Below are positions 6,767 through 15,230 of a stretch of 39,466 bases of DNA, in pieces (within the stretch, counting starts at the first letter, position 1; every line of letters starts with the position of its first letter). The notes under the pieces are model-generated. The model saw only the letters and a list, made by a program, of their open reading frames with translations, was not told the DNA's origin and searched no databases. Both the position numbers and the translations under genes were made by a program. This stretch comes from DATGLW01 sp035293965 (GTDB taxonomy: Bacteria; Actinomycetota; Acidimicrobiia; Acidimicrobiales; RAAP-2). The DNA lies in assembly GCA_035293965.1 (NCBI GenBank), contig DATGLW010000014.1:1-39466 (forward strand), in the 5' to 3' direction.

Positions 6767-7642
6767 GTGAAGACGCCCCGGTTCGAGTACCACGCGCCGC
6801 GGACGCTCGACGAGGTGCTCAACCTGCTGGGCGACCTCGGCGAGGAGGCCAAGGTCCTGGCGGGGGGGCAGAGCCTGGTTCCCTTGCTGGCCATGCGCCT
6901 GGCCCGTCCCGAGCACGTCATCGACGTCAACCGGGTGCCCGAGCTCGCACGGATCGACGAGCGCGACGGCGCGCTCGTGCTGGGCGCCATGGTGCGACAC
7001 CGGCAGGTCGAACGGTCGCCTGTCGTGGCCGCCCGGTCGCCGCTGCTCGCCGGCGCGGTTCCCTTCATCGGCCACGTGGCCATCCGCTCGCGCGGGACGA
7101 TCGGCGGGAGCCTCGCCCACGCCGACGCCTCCGCCGAGCTGCCCGCCGTGGCCCGGGCGCTCGACGCCGAGCTCCTCGTACGCAGCACGAGGGGGGATCG
7201 GGTGGTGGCGGCAGAGTCGTTCTTCCTCGGTCACTTCACCACGGCCCTCGAGGATGACGAGTGCCTGGTCGAGGTCCGGGTGCCGGCCTGGCCGACCGGA
7301 GCCGGGTGGGGGATCTACGAGATGGTGCGCCGCCACGGCGATTTCGCCGTCGCTGGTGCGGTCGCCATGATGGCGCTCGGGGATGGCGGCACGATCGCCG
7401 ACGCCCGCGTGAGCCTGTTCGGCGTGGCGGACGTACCGGTGCGCGCACAGGCGGCTGAGTCGGCCCTCCTCGGTCAGGCGCCGACGAGCGACGTGCTCGA
7501 CGCTGCCGCGGCGGTGGCTGCCGATCCGCTCCGCCCGGCGTCGGACCTGCACGGCTCCTCCGCCTATCGCCGCCACGTGGCACGGGTCGCGGTCCGCAGG
7601 GCACTCGCCGACGCGGCAGAACGAGCGAAGGAGGCGGCATGA
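6767..7642 (+). CDS. coxM: Molybdenum hydroxylase FAD-binding medium subunit (CoxM/CutM family)
   Basis: This 291-residue subunit binds FAD and passes electrons from the Fe-S subunit to the external acceptor. The two flavin signatures are present: LAGGQSLVPLL (about residue 37) and RGTIGGSLAHADASAELP (about residue 110). The CO-dehydrogenase flavin C-terminal domain follows. GTG 6767 is chosen because GGGAGGG lies 5 bases upstream and the protein then starts MKTPRFEYHAP, as in relatives. The stop overlaps the coxS start by 4 bases (ATGA), and coxS overlaps coxL by 4 bases (GTGA), so the three are translationally coupled in M-S-L order. The family oxidises CO, purines, aldehydes, nicotinate and aromatic acyl groups. 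Confidence 0.95.
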   Translation: MKTPRFEYHAPRTLDEVLNLLGDLGEEAKVLAGGQSLVPLLAMRLARPEHVIDVNRVPELARIDERDGALVLGAMVRHRQVERSPVVAARSPLLAGAVPFIGHVAIRSRGTIGGSLAHADASAELPAVARALDAELLVRSTRGDRVVAAESFFLGHFTTALEDDECLVEVRVPAWPTGAGWGIYEMVRRHGDFAVAGAVAMMALGDGGTIADARVSLFGVADVPVRAQAAESALLGQAPTSDVLDAAAAVAADPLRPASDLHGSSAYRRHVARVAVRRALADAAERAKEAA

Positions 7643-8151
7643 CGAGCCAAGGGGGCGCCACGACGAGCGGGCAGGCGATCGCCGTGGAGGTGAACGGCAC
7701 AGAGCGTGCCGCCACCGTCGACGTGCGGACGACGTTGGCCGATTTCCTGCGCGAGCACCTCGGGCTCACGGGCACCCATCTCGGGTGCGAGCACGGGGTG
7801 TGCGGGGCCTGCACCGTGCTGGTCGACGGGGAGCCCGTCCGATCGTGCCTGATGCTGGCGGTGCAGGCGGACGGCTCGAGCGTGGTGACGGTCGAGGGCC
7901 TCGCCGAGGGCAATGCGATGCACCCGGTCCAGGAGGCGTTCTGGGAGAGCTTCGCCTTCCAGTGCGGCTTCTGCACGCCGGGGTTCGTGATGTCCGCCGT
8001 GGCCCTCCTGCGCGAGAACCCCGACGCCGACGAGGCCACCGTCAGGGAGGCCCTGTCGGGCAACCTCTGCCGGTGCTCGGGCTACCAGACCATCGTCGAA
8101 GGCGTGCTGGCGGCGGGCCGCAAGGTCCGCGAGGAGGGAGCAGTCCTGTGA
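7639..8151 (+). CDS. coxS: Molybdenum hydroxylase [2Fe-2S] small subunit (CoxS/CutS family)
   Basis: The 170-residue iron-sulfur subunit carries both clusters. The plant-ferredoxin type motif is CEHGVCGACTVLVDG with a fourth Cys in VRSCLML. The C-terminal four-helix motif is CGFCTPGF followed by CRCSGYQ. It conducts electrons from the molybdenum centre of the large subunit to FAD in CoxM. The N-terminus (first ~13 residues, TSQGGATTSGQ) is slightly longer than usual. ATG 7639 overlaps the coxM stop and is preceded by GAAGGAGG within coxM. All eight cluster cysteines are present, so the protein should be functional. Confidence 0.95.
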   Translation: MTSQGGATTSGQAIAVEVNGTERAATVDVRTTLADFLREHLGLTGTHLGCEHGVCGACTVLVDGEPVRSCLMLAVQADGSSVVTVEGLAEGNAMHPVQEAFWESFAFQCGFCTPGFVMSAVALLRENPDADEATVREALSGNLCRCSGYQTIVEGVLAAGRKVREEGAVL

Positions 8152-10523
8152 CCGACCTGATCGGAGCCCGCAACGTCGGCGCGCGCGTGAAGCGGGCCGA
8201 GGACCCCCGCATCCTGACCGGGCGGGGCCGCTACATCGACGACGTCGTGCTCCCGGGCATGCTGCACGGGGCTTTCCTGCGCAGCACCGTCGCCCACGGG
8301 CGGCTGCGCAGCATCGACGTGTCGGCCGCCCGGGAGCTCCCAGGGGTCGTGGCCGTCTTCACCGGTGAGGACATGGCGGCCCTCTCCACGCCCGCCCAGG
8401 CAGGCCAGACGATCGGGATGACGCAGGTGCCCGGCATGAAGCTGCCGGCCGTGTACGGCCTTGCCACCGACAAGGTGCGGTTCGTCGGCGACCCGATCGC
8501 CCTCGTGGTGGCCGAGAGCCGGTACGTCGCCGAGGATGCGCTCGACCTCATCGACATCGACGTCGAGATGCTCGAGCCGATCGTGACCTATGCCGACGCG
8601 CTCGACCCGGCCAAGCCGCCGCTCTTCGACGAGCTGGCCGACAACGTCGCCTACCGCGGGGAGATGGCTCTTGGCGACGTCGACGGCGCGTTTGCGCGAG
8701 CGGCGCGGGTGGTGACGGCCTCGATCTCGGTCCACCGCCACCAGCCGGTGCCCATGGAGGGGAGGGGCTCCATCGGCAGCTGGGACGCTGCCGAGGGCAA
8801 GATGACCTTCTACACCTCGACCCAGTCGCCGCACATGGTCCGCCAGCTGCTGGCCCCCCAGATCGGCGTCCCGATGGAGCAGATCCGGGTCCTCTCCGGC
8901 GACGTCGGCGGGGGATTCGGGCTGAAGAACACGGTGTTCCGCGAGGACGTGGCGGTCGCGGTCGCTGCCAAGGCCCTGGAGCGGCCGGTCAAGTGGGTCG
9001 AGGACCGAATGGAGCACCTCGCCGCCGGCGGCCAGGCTCGTGAGGAGATGGCCGACATCGAGGCGGCGGTGACCGCCGACGGGGTCCTTCTCGGGCTCCG
9101 CATGGACAACAAGCTCAACGCCGGCGCCTACCCGTCGGACCCCTTCCCCGGGGCCATGTTCGTCAACTCCCTCGCCACGGCGTTCCAGGGCCCGACACGG
9201 ATCGAGGGGCTTGCCGCTACCTCGACGTCGGTGTTCAGCAACAAGGGCACCTACGTCTCCTACCGCGGTCCGTGGGCCACCGGCGACTTCCTGCGCGAGC
9301 GCATGCTCGACGTCGTCGCCCGCGAGCTCGACCTCGATCCCCTCGAGGTCCGCCGCCGCAACTACGTCGTCCGGGGCGAGCCGCCGCTCGCCATGTTGAC
9401 CGGGCAGCCGTTCGCCGGCGTGACGACCAGGGAGTGCCTGGAGCAGGCAGCCGCGATCGTCGACTGGGACGGGTTCCGCCGCCGCCAGGCCGAGGCCCGT
9501 CGCGACGGGCGCTACCTCGGCATCGGCGTGGCCTCCTACCTCGAGGCGGCACCCGGACCGCGCGTGCCGGGCCAGCTCCGCGGCGGCGGCATCCTCGGCG
9601 ACGAGACCACCCACGTCTGGCTCGAGCGCGACGGCAAGGTGGTCGTCGTCACCCAGCAGCATCCGCACGGGCAGGGCCACCAGACCACGCTGGCCCAGGT
9701 GGTCGCGGACGAGCTCGGGGTCGCGTTCGAGGACGTCGAGGTCCGCTACGGCGACACGGACGTCACCCCGTACGCGCTGGTGGCGACGGGGGGGAGCCGG
9801 GCCGCGACCATGGCCAACGGCGCGGTGCTGCACGCCTCGCGCGAGCTGCGCCAGCGGGTGCTGTCGCTCGCGGCCGAGCTGTTCGAGGCGAGCGCGGCCG
9901 ACCTCGAGATCTCCGACGGCACGGTGGCCGTGAAGGGCTCGCCGGCCACCTCGATGCCCCTCGGCGAGCTGGTGCGCGTGGTGGAGGAGGAGCCGGGGCG
10001 CCTTCCCGCCGGCACGGACACCGAGCTCAAGGTCACGCGGGTCTTCGACGGCGGCGAGGGCGGCTGGTCCGGCGGGACCCACGTGTGCGAGGTCGAGGTG
10101 GACGTCGAGACCGGGCTCGTGCACGTCGACCGCTACGTGGTCGTGGAGGACTGCGGTGTGCCCGTCAACCCCGCCATCGTGGAGGGCCAGATCCGCGGCG
10201 GGGTGACCCAGGCCATCGGCGCCGTCCTCCTCGAGCGCTCCGCCTACGGCGACGACGGGCAGTTCCTCGCGAGCACCTTCATGGACTACCTCCTGCCGAC
10301 GACGACCGAGGTACCGAACTTCGAGATCCACCACGTCGACACCGTGCCCCTCGACCCCGACGTGAACTTCCGGGGCGTCGGCGAGGGCGGGATGATCGTG
10401 GCGCCGGCAGCCATCACGAACGCCATCGAGGACGCCCTGGCGACCCTCGGGGTGCGGGTCCGCGAGCAGCACCTGCCGCCGGCTCGCCTCCTCGAGCTCA
10501 TCGGCACGGTCCCCGCCGAGTAG
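8148..10523 (+). CDS. Molybdenum hydroxylase large subunit (CoxL/xanthine dehydrogenase superfamily), not a canonical CO dehydrogenase
   Basis: The 791-residue catalytic subunit binds the molybdopterin cofactor. The N-terminal aldehyde oxidase a/b-hammerhead domain begins ARVKRAEDPRILTGRGRYID. The cofactor-binding stretches include SGDVGGGFGLKN and the C-terminal GVGEGGMIVAPAA, which holds the catalytic Glu. The active-site loop at residues 369-376 reads YVSYRGPW, whereas form I CO dehydrogenases have AYxCSFR (selenated Cys) and the common form II homologues have AYRGAGR. The lack of Cys rules out classical CO oxidation. It belongs to the large group of uncharacterised coxL-like hydroxylases, probably acting on an organic (aromatic or acyl) substrate. 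GTG 8148 overlaps the coxS stop, with GAGGAGGGAG upstream. Confidence 0.9.
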   Translation: MTDLIGARNVGARVKRAEDPRILTGRGRYIDDVVLPGMLHGAFLRSTVAHGRLRSIDVSAARELPGVVAVFTGEDMAALSTPAQAGQTIGMTQVPGMKLPAVYGLATDKVRFVGDPIALVVAESRYVAEDALDLIDIDVEMLEPIVTYADALDPAKPPLFDELADNVAYRGEMALGDVDGAFARAARVVTASISVHRHQPVPMEGRGSIGSWDAAEGKMTFYTSTQSPHMVRQLLAPQIGVPMEQIRVLSGDVGGGFGLKNTVFREDVAVAVAAKALERPVKWVEDRMEHLAAGGQAREEMADIEAAVTADGVLLGLRMDNKLNAGAYPSDPFPGAMFVNSLATAFQGPTRIEGLAATSTSVFSNKGTYVSYRGPWATGDFLRERMLDVVARELDLDPLEVRRRNYVVRGEPPLAMLTGQPFAGVTTRECLEQAAAIVDWDGFRRRQAEARRDGRYLGIGVASYLEAAPGPRVPGQLRGGGILGDETTHVWLERDGKVVVVTQQHPHGQGHQTTLAQVVADELGVAFEDVEVRYGDTDVTPYALVATGGSRAATMANGAVLHASRELRQRVLSLAAELFEASAADLEISDGTVAVKGSPATSMPLGELVRVVEEEPGRLPAGTDTELKVTRVFDGGEGGWSGGTHVCEVEVDVETGLVHVDRYVVVEDCGVPVNPAIVEGQIRGGVTQAIGAVLLERSAYGDDGQFLASTFMDYLLPTTTEVPNFEIHHVDTVPLDPDVNFRGVGEGGMIVAPAAITNAIEDALATLGVRVREQHLPPARLLELIGTVPAE

Positions 10524-10570
10524 GCCCTCCGCCCGAGCCGGCACCCCGGCGACGGGTAGGGGCGCCGTCA

Positions 10571-10726
10571 CGCCGCGCCCCGGCGTCACCGCGGGTGCGA
10601 CTCCTGGTCCCAGCGCTGACGCGAGCGTCGCCGTTGGTGCGACCCCGGCCGCCACCGCTGGCGTAGCCGCCGCAGCGGGTTCGGCCCCCTGCCGCCGCGC
10701 CCCGGCGTCACCGCAGGCGCGACCCC
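10571..10726. repeat. 34-bp direct repeat pair in the gap after coxL
   Basis: Copies at 10571-10604 and 10693-10726, each starting CGCCGCGCCCCGGCGTCACC, differ at three positions. The 369-base gap 10524-10892 holds these repeats, low-complexity GC-rich sequence with recurring GGTGCGACCCC and GTCACCG words, and a promoter candidate at 10774; no gene is visible in it. Confidence 0.8.
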
Positions 10727-10773
10727 CCGCCGCGCCCGACGAGCCGGGCCTCGCCGATCGAGAGGGATGGGTG

Positions 10774-10781
10774 TATGGTGT
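10774..10781 (+). promoter_or_regulatory. -10 candidate TATGGT(GT) upstream of the amidohydrolase operon
   Basis: GGGTGTATGGTGTACGCGAG repeats the TATGGTGT seen before coxM, 112 bases before the amidohydrolase start. The shared octamer in two catabolic promoters is suggestive only; no -35 hexamer stands out. Confidence 0.3.
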
Positions 10782-10892
10782 ACGCGAGCGGCGCGGCTGG
10801 GCCCAGCGGGGGCTCTGGCGAGGCCGCCAGGGCGCGGTGCGCCCCCGTGGGGGCTGCCGTGCCGGTCGCGCACGAGGAGGAGGGGACGGCAC

Positions 10893-12146
10893 ATGACGAC
10901 CACCACCGGGCTGCGGTACATCGACTCCGACGGGCACATCCTCGAGCACCCGACGGCGATGCCCGACTACGCGCCGGCCAAGTACCGCGATCGGATCTGG
11001 CACATCGAGACCGACGAGGCGGGCGAGGAGTGGCTCGTCTACAACGGCAGCCGCACGCCGGCCAACATGCTCTCGGCGGCAGGGGTGGCCGGGGCGAGCG
11101 ACGAGGACCGTGCCCGCGCCTTTCGCGGGGAGATGCGCTACACCGAGACCCGCCCGGCCGCCTGGAACGCCAAGGCCCGCCTCCAGGACATGGACCAGGA
11201 CCACATCGACCTGGCGGTGCTGTACCCGACCATGCTCCTCGGCCTCCAGTCCGAGACCGACGTCGACTTCGCCGAGGCTCAGGCGCGCGCCTACAACGAC
11301 TGGTGCTCCGACCACGTCCAGGAAGGCGAGGGCCGCCTCTTCGGTGCCGGTGCGGTGCCCCCCATGCACCACGCCGATGACGTGGCGCGGGTGGCGGCAG
11401 AGATCCGCAGGGTGGCCACCCTGCCCGGCATGGTGTCGATCTTCATGCGCCCCAACCCGGCCGTCGACTGGCGGCCGTTCAACGACCCGGTCTACGACCC
11501 CATCTGGCAGGCTGCCTCCGACACGGGGCTGCCCATCGCCCTCCACCCGTTCCTGGCCCCCGACCTCCCCGGGGCCTGCAAGGGCCTGCGCCTGGCCCGT
11601 CCCCGGCGCCCCGACGGAAGCTACGTGGAGAACTTCGATCCGGATCGCACCGTCACCCAGGACGAGCAGCTGGCTCATCCCGAGAACCGCCCGTCGACGT
11701 TGTTCACCCAGGCCATCGCCAACCCGGTCGACGTCATGAGCTGCATCGCCTACCTGCTGGCAGGCGGGGTGTGCGAGCGGTTCCCCGGGGCCAAGTTCAT
11801 CTTCTTGGAGGCCAACGGCGGCTGGCTCGTGCCGTGGCTCGAGCGCCTCGACCATCACTGCCGCAAGTTCCAGTGGGAGGTGACGGACCTGTCTCTGCTC
11901 CCCTCGGAGTACTTCCGTCGGCAGTGCTGGATCAGCTTCGACCCGGACGAGGCCATGCTGAAGACCACCGCCGAGTCGCCCCTCGTCGGTGCCGATCGCA
12001 TCATCTGGGCCAGCGACTACCCGCACCCCGACGCCAAGTTCCCCGGCGTGACCGAGGAGCTGGGCGAGGCCCTCGACGGCCTCAGCTTCGAGCAGCAGCG
12101 CATGATCACCTCCGAGAGCGCCGTCGCCCTCTACGGGATCGGCTGA
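10893..12146 (+). CDS. Amidohydrolase family 2 (ACMSD-like) metal-dependent hydrolase/decarboxylase
   Basis: The 417-residue protein is a PF04909-type TIM barrel. Strand 1 carries YIDSDGHILE, the variant DxDGH in place of HxH. Later ligands are His in LPIALHPFL and Asp-His in IIWASDYPHPDAKFPGV. The segment PGMVSIFMRPNP and the N-x-WC helix (YNDWCSDHV) are typical of the group often annotated as 'amidohydrolase' beside aromatic-degradation genes; members hydrolyse or decarboxylate ring-cleavage products. ATG 10893 has GAGGAGGAGGGG 7 bases upstream. It is the first gene of a run with a second family member and an SDR. Confidence 0.9.
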   Translation: MTTTTGLRYIDSDGHILEHPTAMPDYAPAKYRDRIWHIETDEAGEEWLVYNGSRTPANMLSAAGVAGASDEDRARAFRGEMRYTETRPAAWNAKARLQDMDQDHIDLAVLYPTMLLGLQSETDVDFAEAQARAYNDWCSDHVQEGEGRLFGAGAVPPMHHADDVARVAAEIRRVATLPGMVSIFMRPNPAVDWRPFNDPVYDPIWQAASDTGLPIALHPFLAPDLPGACKGLRLARPRRPDGSYVENFDPDRTVTQDEQLAHPENRPSTLFTQAIANPVDVMSCIAYLLAGGVCERFPGAKFIFLEANGGWLVPWLERLDHHCRKFQWEVTDLSLLPSEYFRRQCWISFDPDEAMLKTTAESPLVGADRIIWASDYPHPDAKFPGVTEELGEALDGLSFEQQRMITSESAVALYGIG

Positions 12147-12189
12147 CGAGGCGGGAGGAGGCAGGACGAGAAGGAGAAGGGAGCCACCC

Positions 12190-13455
12190 ATGCGCATGGA
12201 GGACATGATCCTCGTCAGCATCGACGACCATTCGATCGAGCCCCCCGACATGTACGACCGGCACCTGCCGGCCAAGTACCGCGACCAGGCGCCCAAGATC
12301 GTGCGGACGCCCGAGGGGATCGACCAGTGGGTCTTCCAGGGCGAGGCCGTCTCCACCCCGTTCGGCATGGCGGCAACCGTCGGCTGGCCCCATGACGAGT
12401 GGGGGTTCAACCCCGGTGCCTTCTCCGAGCTGCGCCCGGGGTGCTTCGACGTGCACGAGCGCGTGCGCGACATGAACGTCAATGGCGTGCTGGCATCGAT
12501 GTGCTTCCCGACCATGGCCGGGTTCAACGCGCGCACCTTCACCGAGGCGGGCGACAAGGACCTGTCCTACGTCATGCTCCAGGCCTACAACGACTGGCAC
12601 ATCGACGAGTGGTGTGCCGCGTACCCGGGACGCTTCATCCCCCTTGGCATCGTGCCAATGTGGGACGTGGACCTGGCCGTCAAGGAGGTGCATCGCCTCG
12701 GCAAGAAGGGCTTCAGGGCCGTGAGCTTCCTCGAGGCTCCCCACGCGCAGGGCTGGCCGAGCTTCCTGTCGGGCCACTGGGACCCGATGCTCGAGGCGAT
12801 GATCGACGAGAACCTGGTGCTGTGCCTCCACATCGGTGGCGCCTACGGGCTCATCCAGCTGGCACCAGAGGCGCCCATCGACCACCAGATCGTCCTGCCG
12901 ACGCAGGTCACGATGCTCGTCGCCCAGGACCTGCTCTTCGGCCCCACCTTCCGCAAGTACCCGGACCTCAAGGTGGCCCTGTCCGAGGGCGGCATCGGCT
13001 GGATCCCCTTCTACCTCGACCGGGTGGACCGCCACTTCAAGAACCAGAGCTGGATCCACAACGACTTCGGGGGCAAGCTCCCCTCCGAGGTGTTCCGCGA
13101 CCACGTGCTGGCCTGCTTCATCACCGACCCGTCTGGCCTCGAGGCCCGCAAGCGCATCGGCGTGGACATCCTGGCTTGGGAGTGCGACTACCCCCACACC
13201 GACACCACGTGGCCGAGCTCGCCCGAGGTCCTCTGGGGCGAGCTCACCGCCGCCGGGGCGACGGACGAGGAGATCCACAAGATCACGTGGCAGAACTCGG
13301 CGCGCTTCTTCGGCTGGGACCCCTTCGCTCACATGGCGAAGGAACAAGCCACGGTGGGTGCCCTCCGGGCGCTCGCGACCGACGTCGACACCTCGCGGAT
13401 GTCGCGCCACGAGTGGCGGCGGCGGAACGAGGCCGCCGGCATCGGGGTGCTCTGA
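12190..13455 (+). CDS. Second amidohydrolase family 2 enzyme
   Basis: This 421-residue PF04909-type TIM barrel is only distantly similar to its upstream neighbour. Strand 1 reads ILVSIDDHSIEPPDMY (DDH in place of HxH). Further metal or substrate residues are His in LCLHIGGAYG and Asp-His in LAWECDYPHTDTTWP. The motif ALSEGGIGWIPFYLDRVDRH is a hallmark of the subgroup common in actinomycete and Acidimicrobiia catabolic clusters. ATG 12190 is preceded by AAGGAGAAGGGAG. It lies 43 bases after its neighbour, and both probably share a transcript. Two paralogues side by side could act on successive intermediates or form a heteromer; the sequence does not decide. Confidence 0.9.
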   Translation: MRMEDMILVSIDDHSIEPPDMYDRHLPAKYRDQAPKIVRTPEGIDQWVFQGEAVSTPFGMAATVGWPHDEWGFNPGAFSELRPGCFDVHERVRDMNVNGVLASMCFPTMAGFNARTFTEAGDKDLSYVMLQAYNDWHIDEWCAAYPGRFIPLGIVPMWDVDLAVKEVHRLGKKGFRAVSFLEAPHAQGWPSFLSGHWDPMLEAMIDENLVLCLHIGGAYGLIQLAPEAPIDHQIVLPTQVTMLVAQDLLFGPTFRKYPDLKVALSEGGIGWIPFYLDRVDRHFKNQSWIHNDFGGKLPSEVFRDHVLACFITDPSGLEARKRIGVDILAWECDYPHTDTTWPSSPEVLWGELTAAGATDEEIHKITWQNSARFFGWDPFAHMAKEQATVGALRALATDVDTSRMSRHEWRRRNEAAGIGVL

Positions 13456-13499
13456 CCGCCTGACGGCCGGCCGACGCTGGCGGGGGGCCTGGCGCTTCG

Positions 13500-14297
13500 A
13501 TGGACTCGCTCGAGGGCAAGGTGGCGGTGGTCACCGGCGGCGCCAGCGGCATCGGGCTGGCCATGGCGCGGCTGTTCGCGGCCGAGGGGGCGAGGGTCGC
13601 CTTGGCCGACGTGGCCGCGGGCGCCCTCGAGGTCGTGGCATCCCAGCTCGCCGCCACCGGGGCCGAGGTCATGGCGGTGCCGACCGACGTGGCTGACGGA
13701 CCGGCGGTCGACGCGCTGGCGCGTCGGGTCGTCGATCGCTTCGGCGCGGTGCACGTGGTGTGCAACAACGCGGGCACCGTCGTGACCGGGCGGGCATGGG
13801 AGATCCCACTCGCCGACTGGCAGCGGATCGTGGGTGTCAACTTCTGGGGCGTCGTGCACGGTATCCGGAGCTTCGTGCCCCTCCTGCTTGCGAGCGGCGA
13901 GCCGGGTTACGTCGTGAACACCGCGTCGATGGCCGGTGTGACGTCGCTGCCCACGCTCGGACCGTACGTGGCGACCAAGCATGCCGTCGTGGCGCTGTCG
14001 GAGGTCCTGTACCAGGACCTGCGGGAGGTGGGCGCACCGGTCGGGGTCAGCGTCGTCTGCCCTGGGATGGTGGCGACCCACCTCGGCCAGGCGGACAAGC
14101 TGGCGCCGCTGCCCGAGCTCGGACGAGGCGTCAAGTCAGCCGACGAGGTGGCGCAGGACGTTCGTGCCGCCATGGCCGAGGGGCGCTTCTACGTCTTCAC
14201 CCACCGTGGTTCGGTCGACCAGGTGCAGGCCCGGATGACGGCGATCGTTGACGGGCGCACGCCCGACGTTCGCCCGGTCCCCACCCGCGACAGCTGA
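13500..14297 (+). CDS. Short-chain dehydrogenase/reductase (classical SDR)
   Basis: The 265-residue NAD(P)-dependent oxidoreductase has the glycine-rich TGGASGIG motif at about residue 12, NNAG (about residue 86), the catalytic Ser in NTASMAG, and YVATKHA with Tyr and Lys of the YxxxK pair. The aspartate after strand 2 (ALADVAAG) suggests NAD(H) preference. It follows the amidohydrolase genes by 44 bases with a weak ribosome site (GGGGGG at -10), so it is probably the third gene of that operon, interconverting an alcohol and a carbonyl in the same pathway. The substrate is unknown. Confidence 0.92.
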   Translation: MDSLEGKVAVVTGGASGIGLAMARLFAAEGARVALADVAAGALEVVASQLAATGAEVMAVPTDVADGPAVDALARRVVDRFGAVHVVCNNAGTVVTGRAWEIPLADWQRIVGVNFWGVVHGIRSFVPLLLASGEPGYVVNTASMAGVTSLPTLGPYVATKHAVVALSEVLYQDLREVGAPVGVSVVCPGMVATHLGQADKLAPLPELGRGVKSADEVAQDVRAAMAEGRFYVFTHRGSVDQVQARMTAIVDGRTPDVRPVPTRDS

Positions 14298-14381
14298 CCA
14301 CGCCCGCCTCGCCTGCTGCCCGGCCCGCCGTGACGGTGCTCCCCCCATGCCGATGGGCGCGGCGTGCCGAGCGCGGAAGCC

Positions 14382-14975
14382 TCAGGGCGTGCCGCAGACC
14401 ACGTAGGGCTGGAGGGTCATCGAGTGGCCGGCTCCGAGTGCGGCGGTGACCATGGCGACCGTCCTCCACGAAGATGTCGTGAGCGGGAAGGACGAGCGGA
14501 GCTCGACGTTGCGATCGGCGACGACCCCGTTCGCGTACACCTGGGCGCCTCCGTCGAGGAGCACCGTCTTGGACGGGCACGAGGTCGTGGCGACGAGAAC
14601 GGTCCCGACCGGCGGGTCGGGCGCGGAGACGACGGCCGTGGCCGAGATCACCTTGGTGGCGGCGATCGTGCCAGCAGGACCTCTGGGCCCGGCCGGACCG
14701 GGCGCGCCCGCTGTTCCGGGCTCGCCCCGCGCACCGACCGGTCCGGCTGGCCCTGGGGGGCCTTGGGCGCCGCGGGGCCCTGCCGGTCCCGAGGAGGTGC
14801 CCGGCATGGTGGCCAACGCGACGGCCCCGACCCCCACCCCGGCGAGGGCGATGGCTCCGGCGCCGAGCACGCCGGTGAGTCCTACGCGGTGGCGCGCCCG
14901 CGGGGCACCCCCTGGCTCCCCGGCCGTGCCGCCATTGCTCGCCACCTCTGGTCGGTGCCGCTGGATCTGTGCCAT
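14382..14975 (-). CDS. Collagen-like repeat protein with one N-terminal membrane segment
   Basis: The 197-residue product has a cytoplasmic Arg-rich head and a hydrophobic helix (VLGAGAIALAGVGVGAVALA). Thirteen uninterrupted Gly-X-Y triplets follow (GPAGPRGAQGPPGPAG and onward), leading into a C-terminal domain of about 90 residues with beta-strand character (TKVISATAVVSAPDPPVGTV, ending LQPYVVCGTP). Two cysteines there (SCPSK and VVCG) could form a disulfide outside the cell. It is probably a trimeric surface stalk whose C-terminal domain nucleates the triple helix; this is inference from architecture. ATG 14975 has AGGAGAGGGGG upstream; an ATG at 15005 is an alternative. No function is known. 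Confidence 0.8.
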   Translation of the reverse strand: MAQIQRHRPEVASNGGTAGEPGGAPRARHRVGLTGVLGAGAIALAGVGVGAVALATMPGTSSGPAGPRGAQGPPGPAGPVGARGEPGTAGAPGPAGPRGPAGTIAATKVISATAVVSAPDPPVGTVLVATTSCPSKTVLLDGGAQVYANGVVADRNVELRSSFPLTTSSWRTVAMVTAALGAGHSMTLQPYVVCGTP

Positions 14976-15230
14976 GACGCCCCCCTCTCCTGGCCGCCTG
15001 AACATGACGATCAGATGTCGATCGCGTTGAGCTATCTATCCAGGGGCCGGGTCGCTCAAACCGAGGCGGATCGCCGGGGCGCTCCTCGAGCGGCGCCGAC
15101 CCGAGGGCCGCACGCATCAGGGCTGTCGGTGGCGCTCACGACCCGTGGCGGGTGCGTCCTTCCCGGACGTCAGGCGAGACCTGTCAGCCCGGGTCGGCTC
15201 CGCGTGTGCCCCCCGCACGGGGGTACGGAG

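Noticed and set aside
5048..7576. Open minus-strand frame of 842 codons over the SGNH leader and coxM
   Set aside because: It mixes antisense coxM with out-of-frame SGNH sequence; no start signal or domain.
8148..10523. Classical CO dehydrogenase (form I)
   Set aside because: The AYxCSFR loop with its Cys is absent; the call is limited to the superfamily.
8082..12557. Open minus-strand frame of 1491 codons antisense to coxL and the first amidohydrolase
   Set aside because: It lies antisense to two genes with clear family motifs, is His/Val/Gly-rich without any domain, and arises from GC-rich third-position bias.
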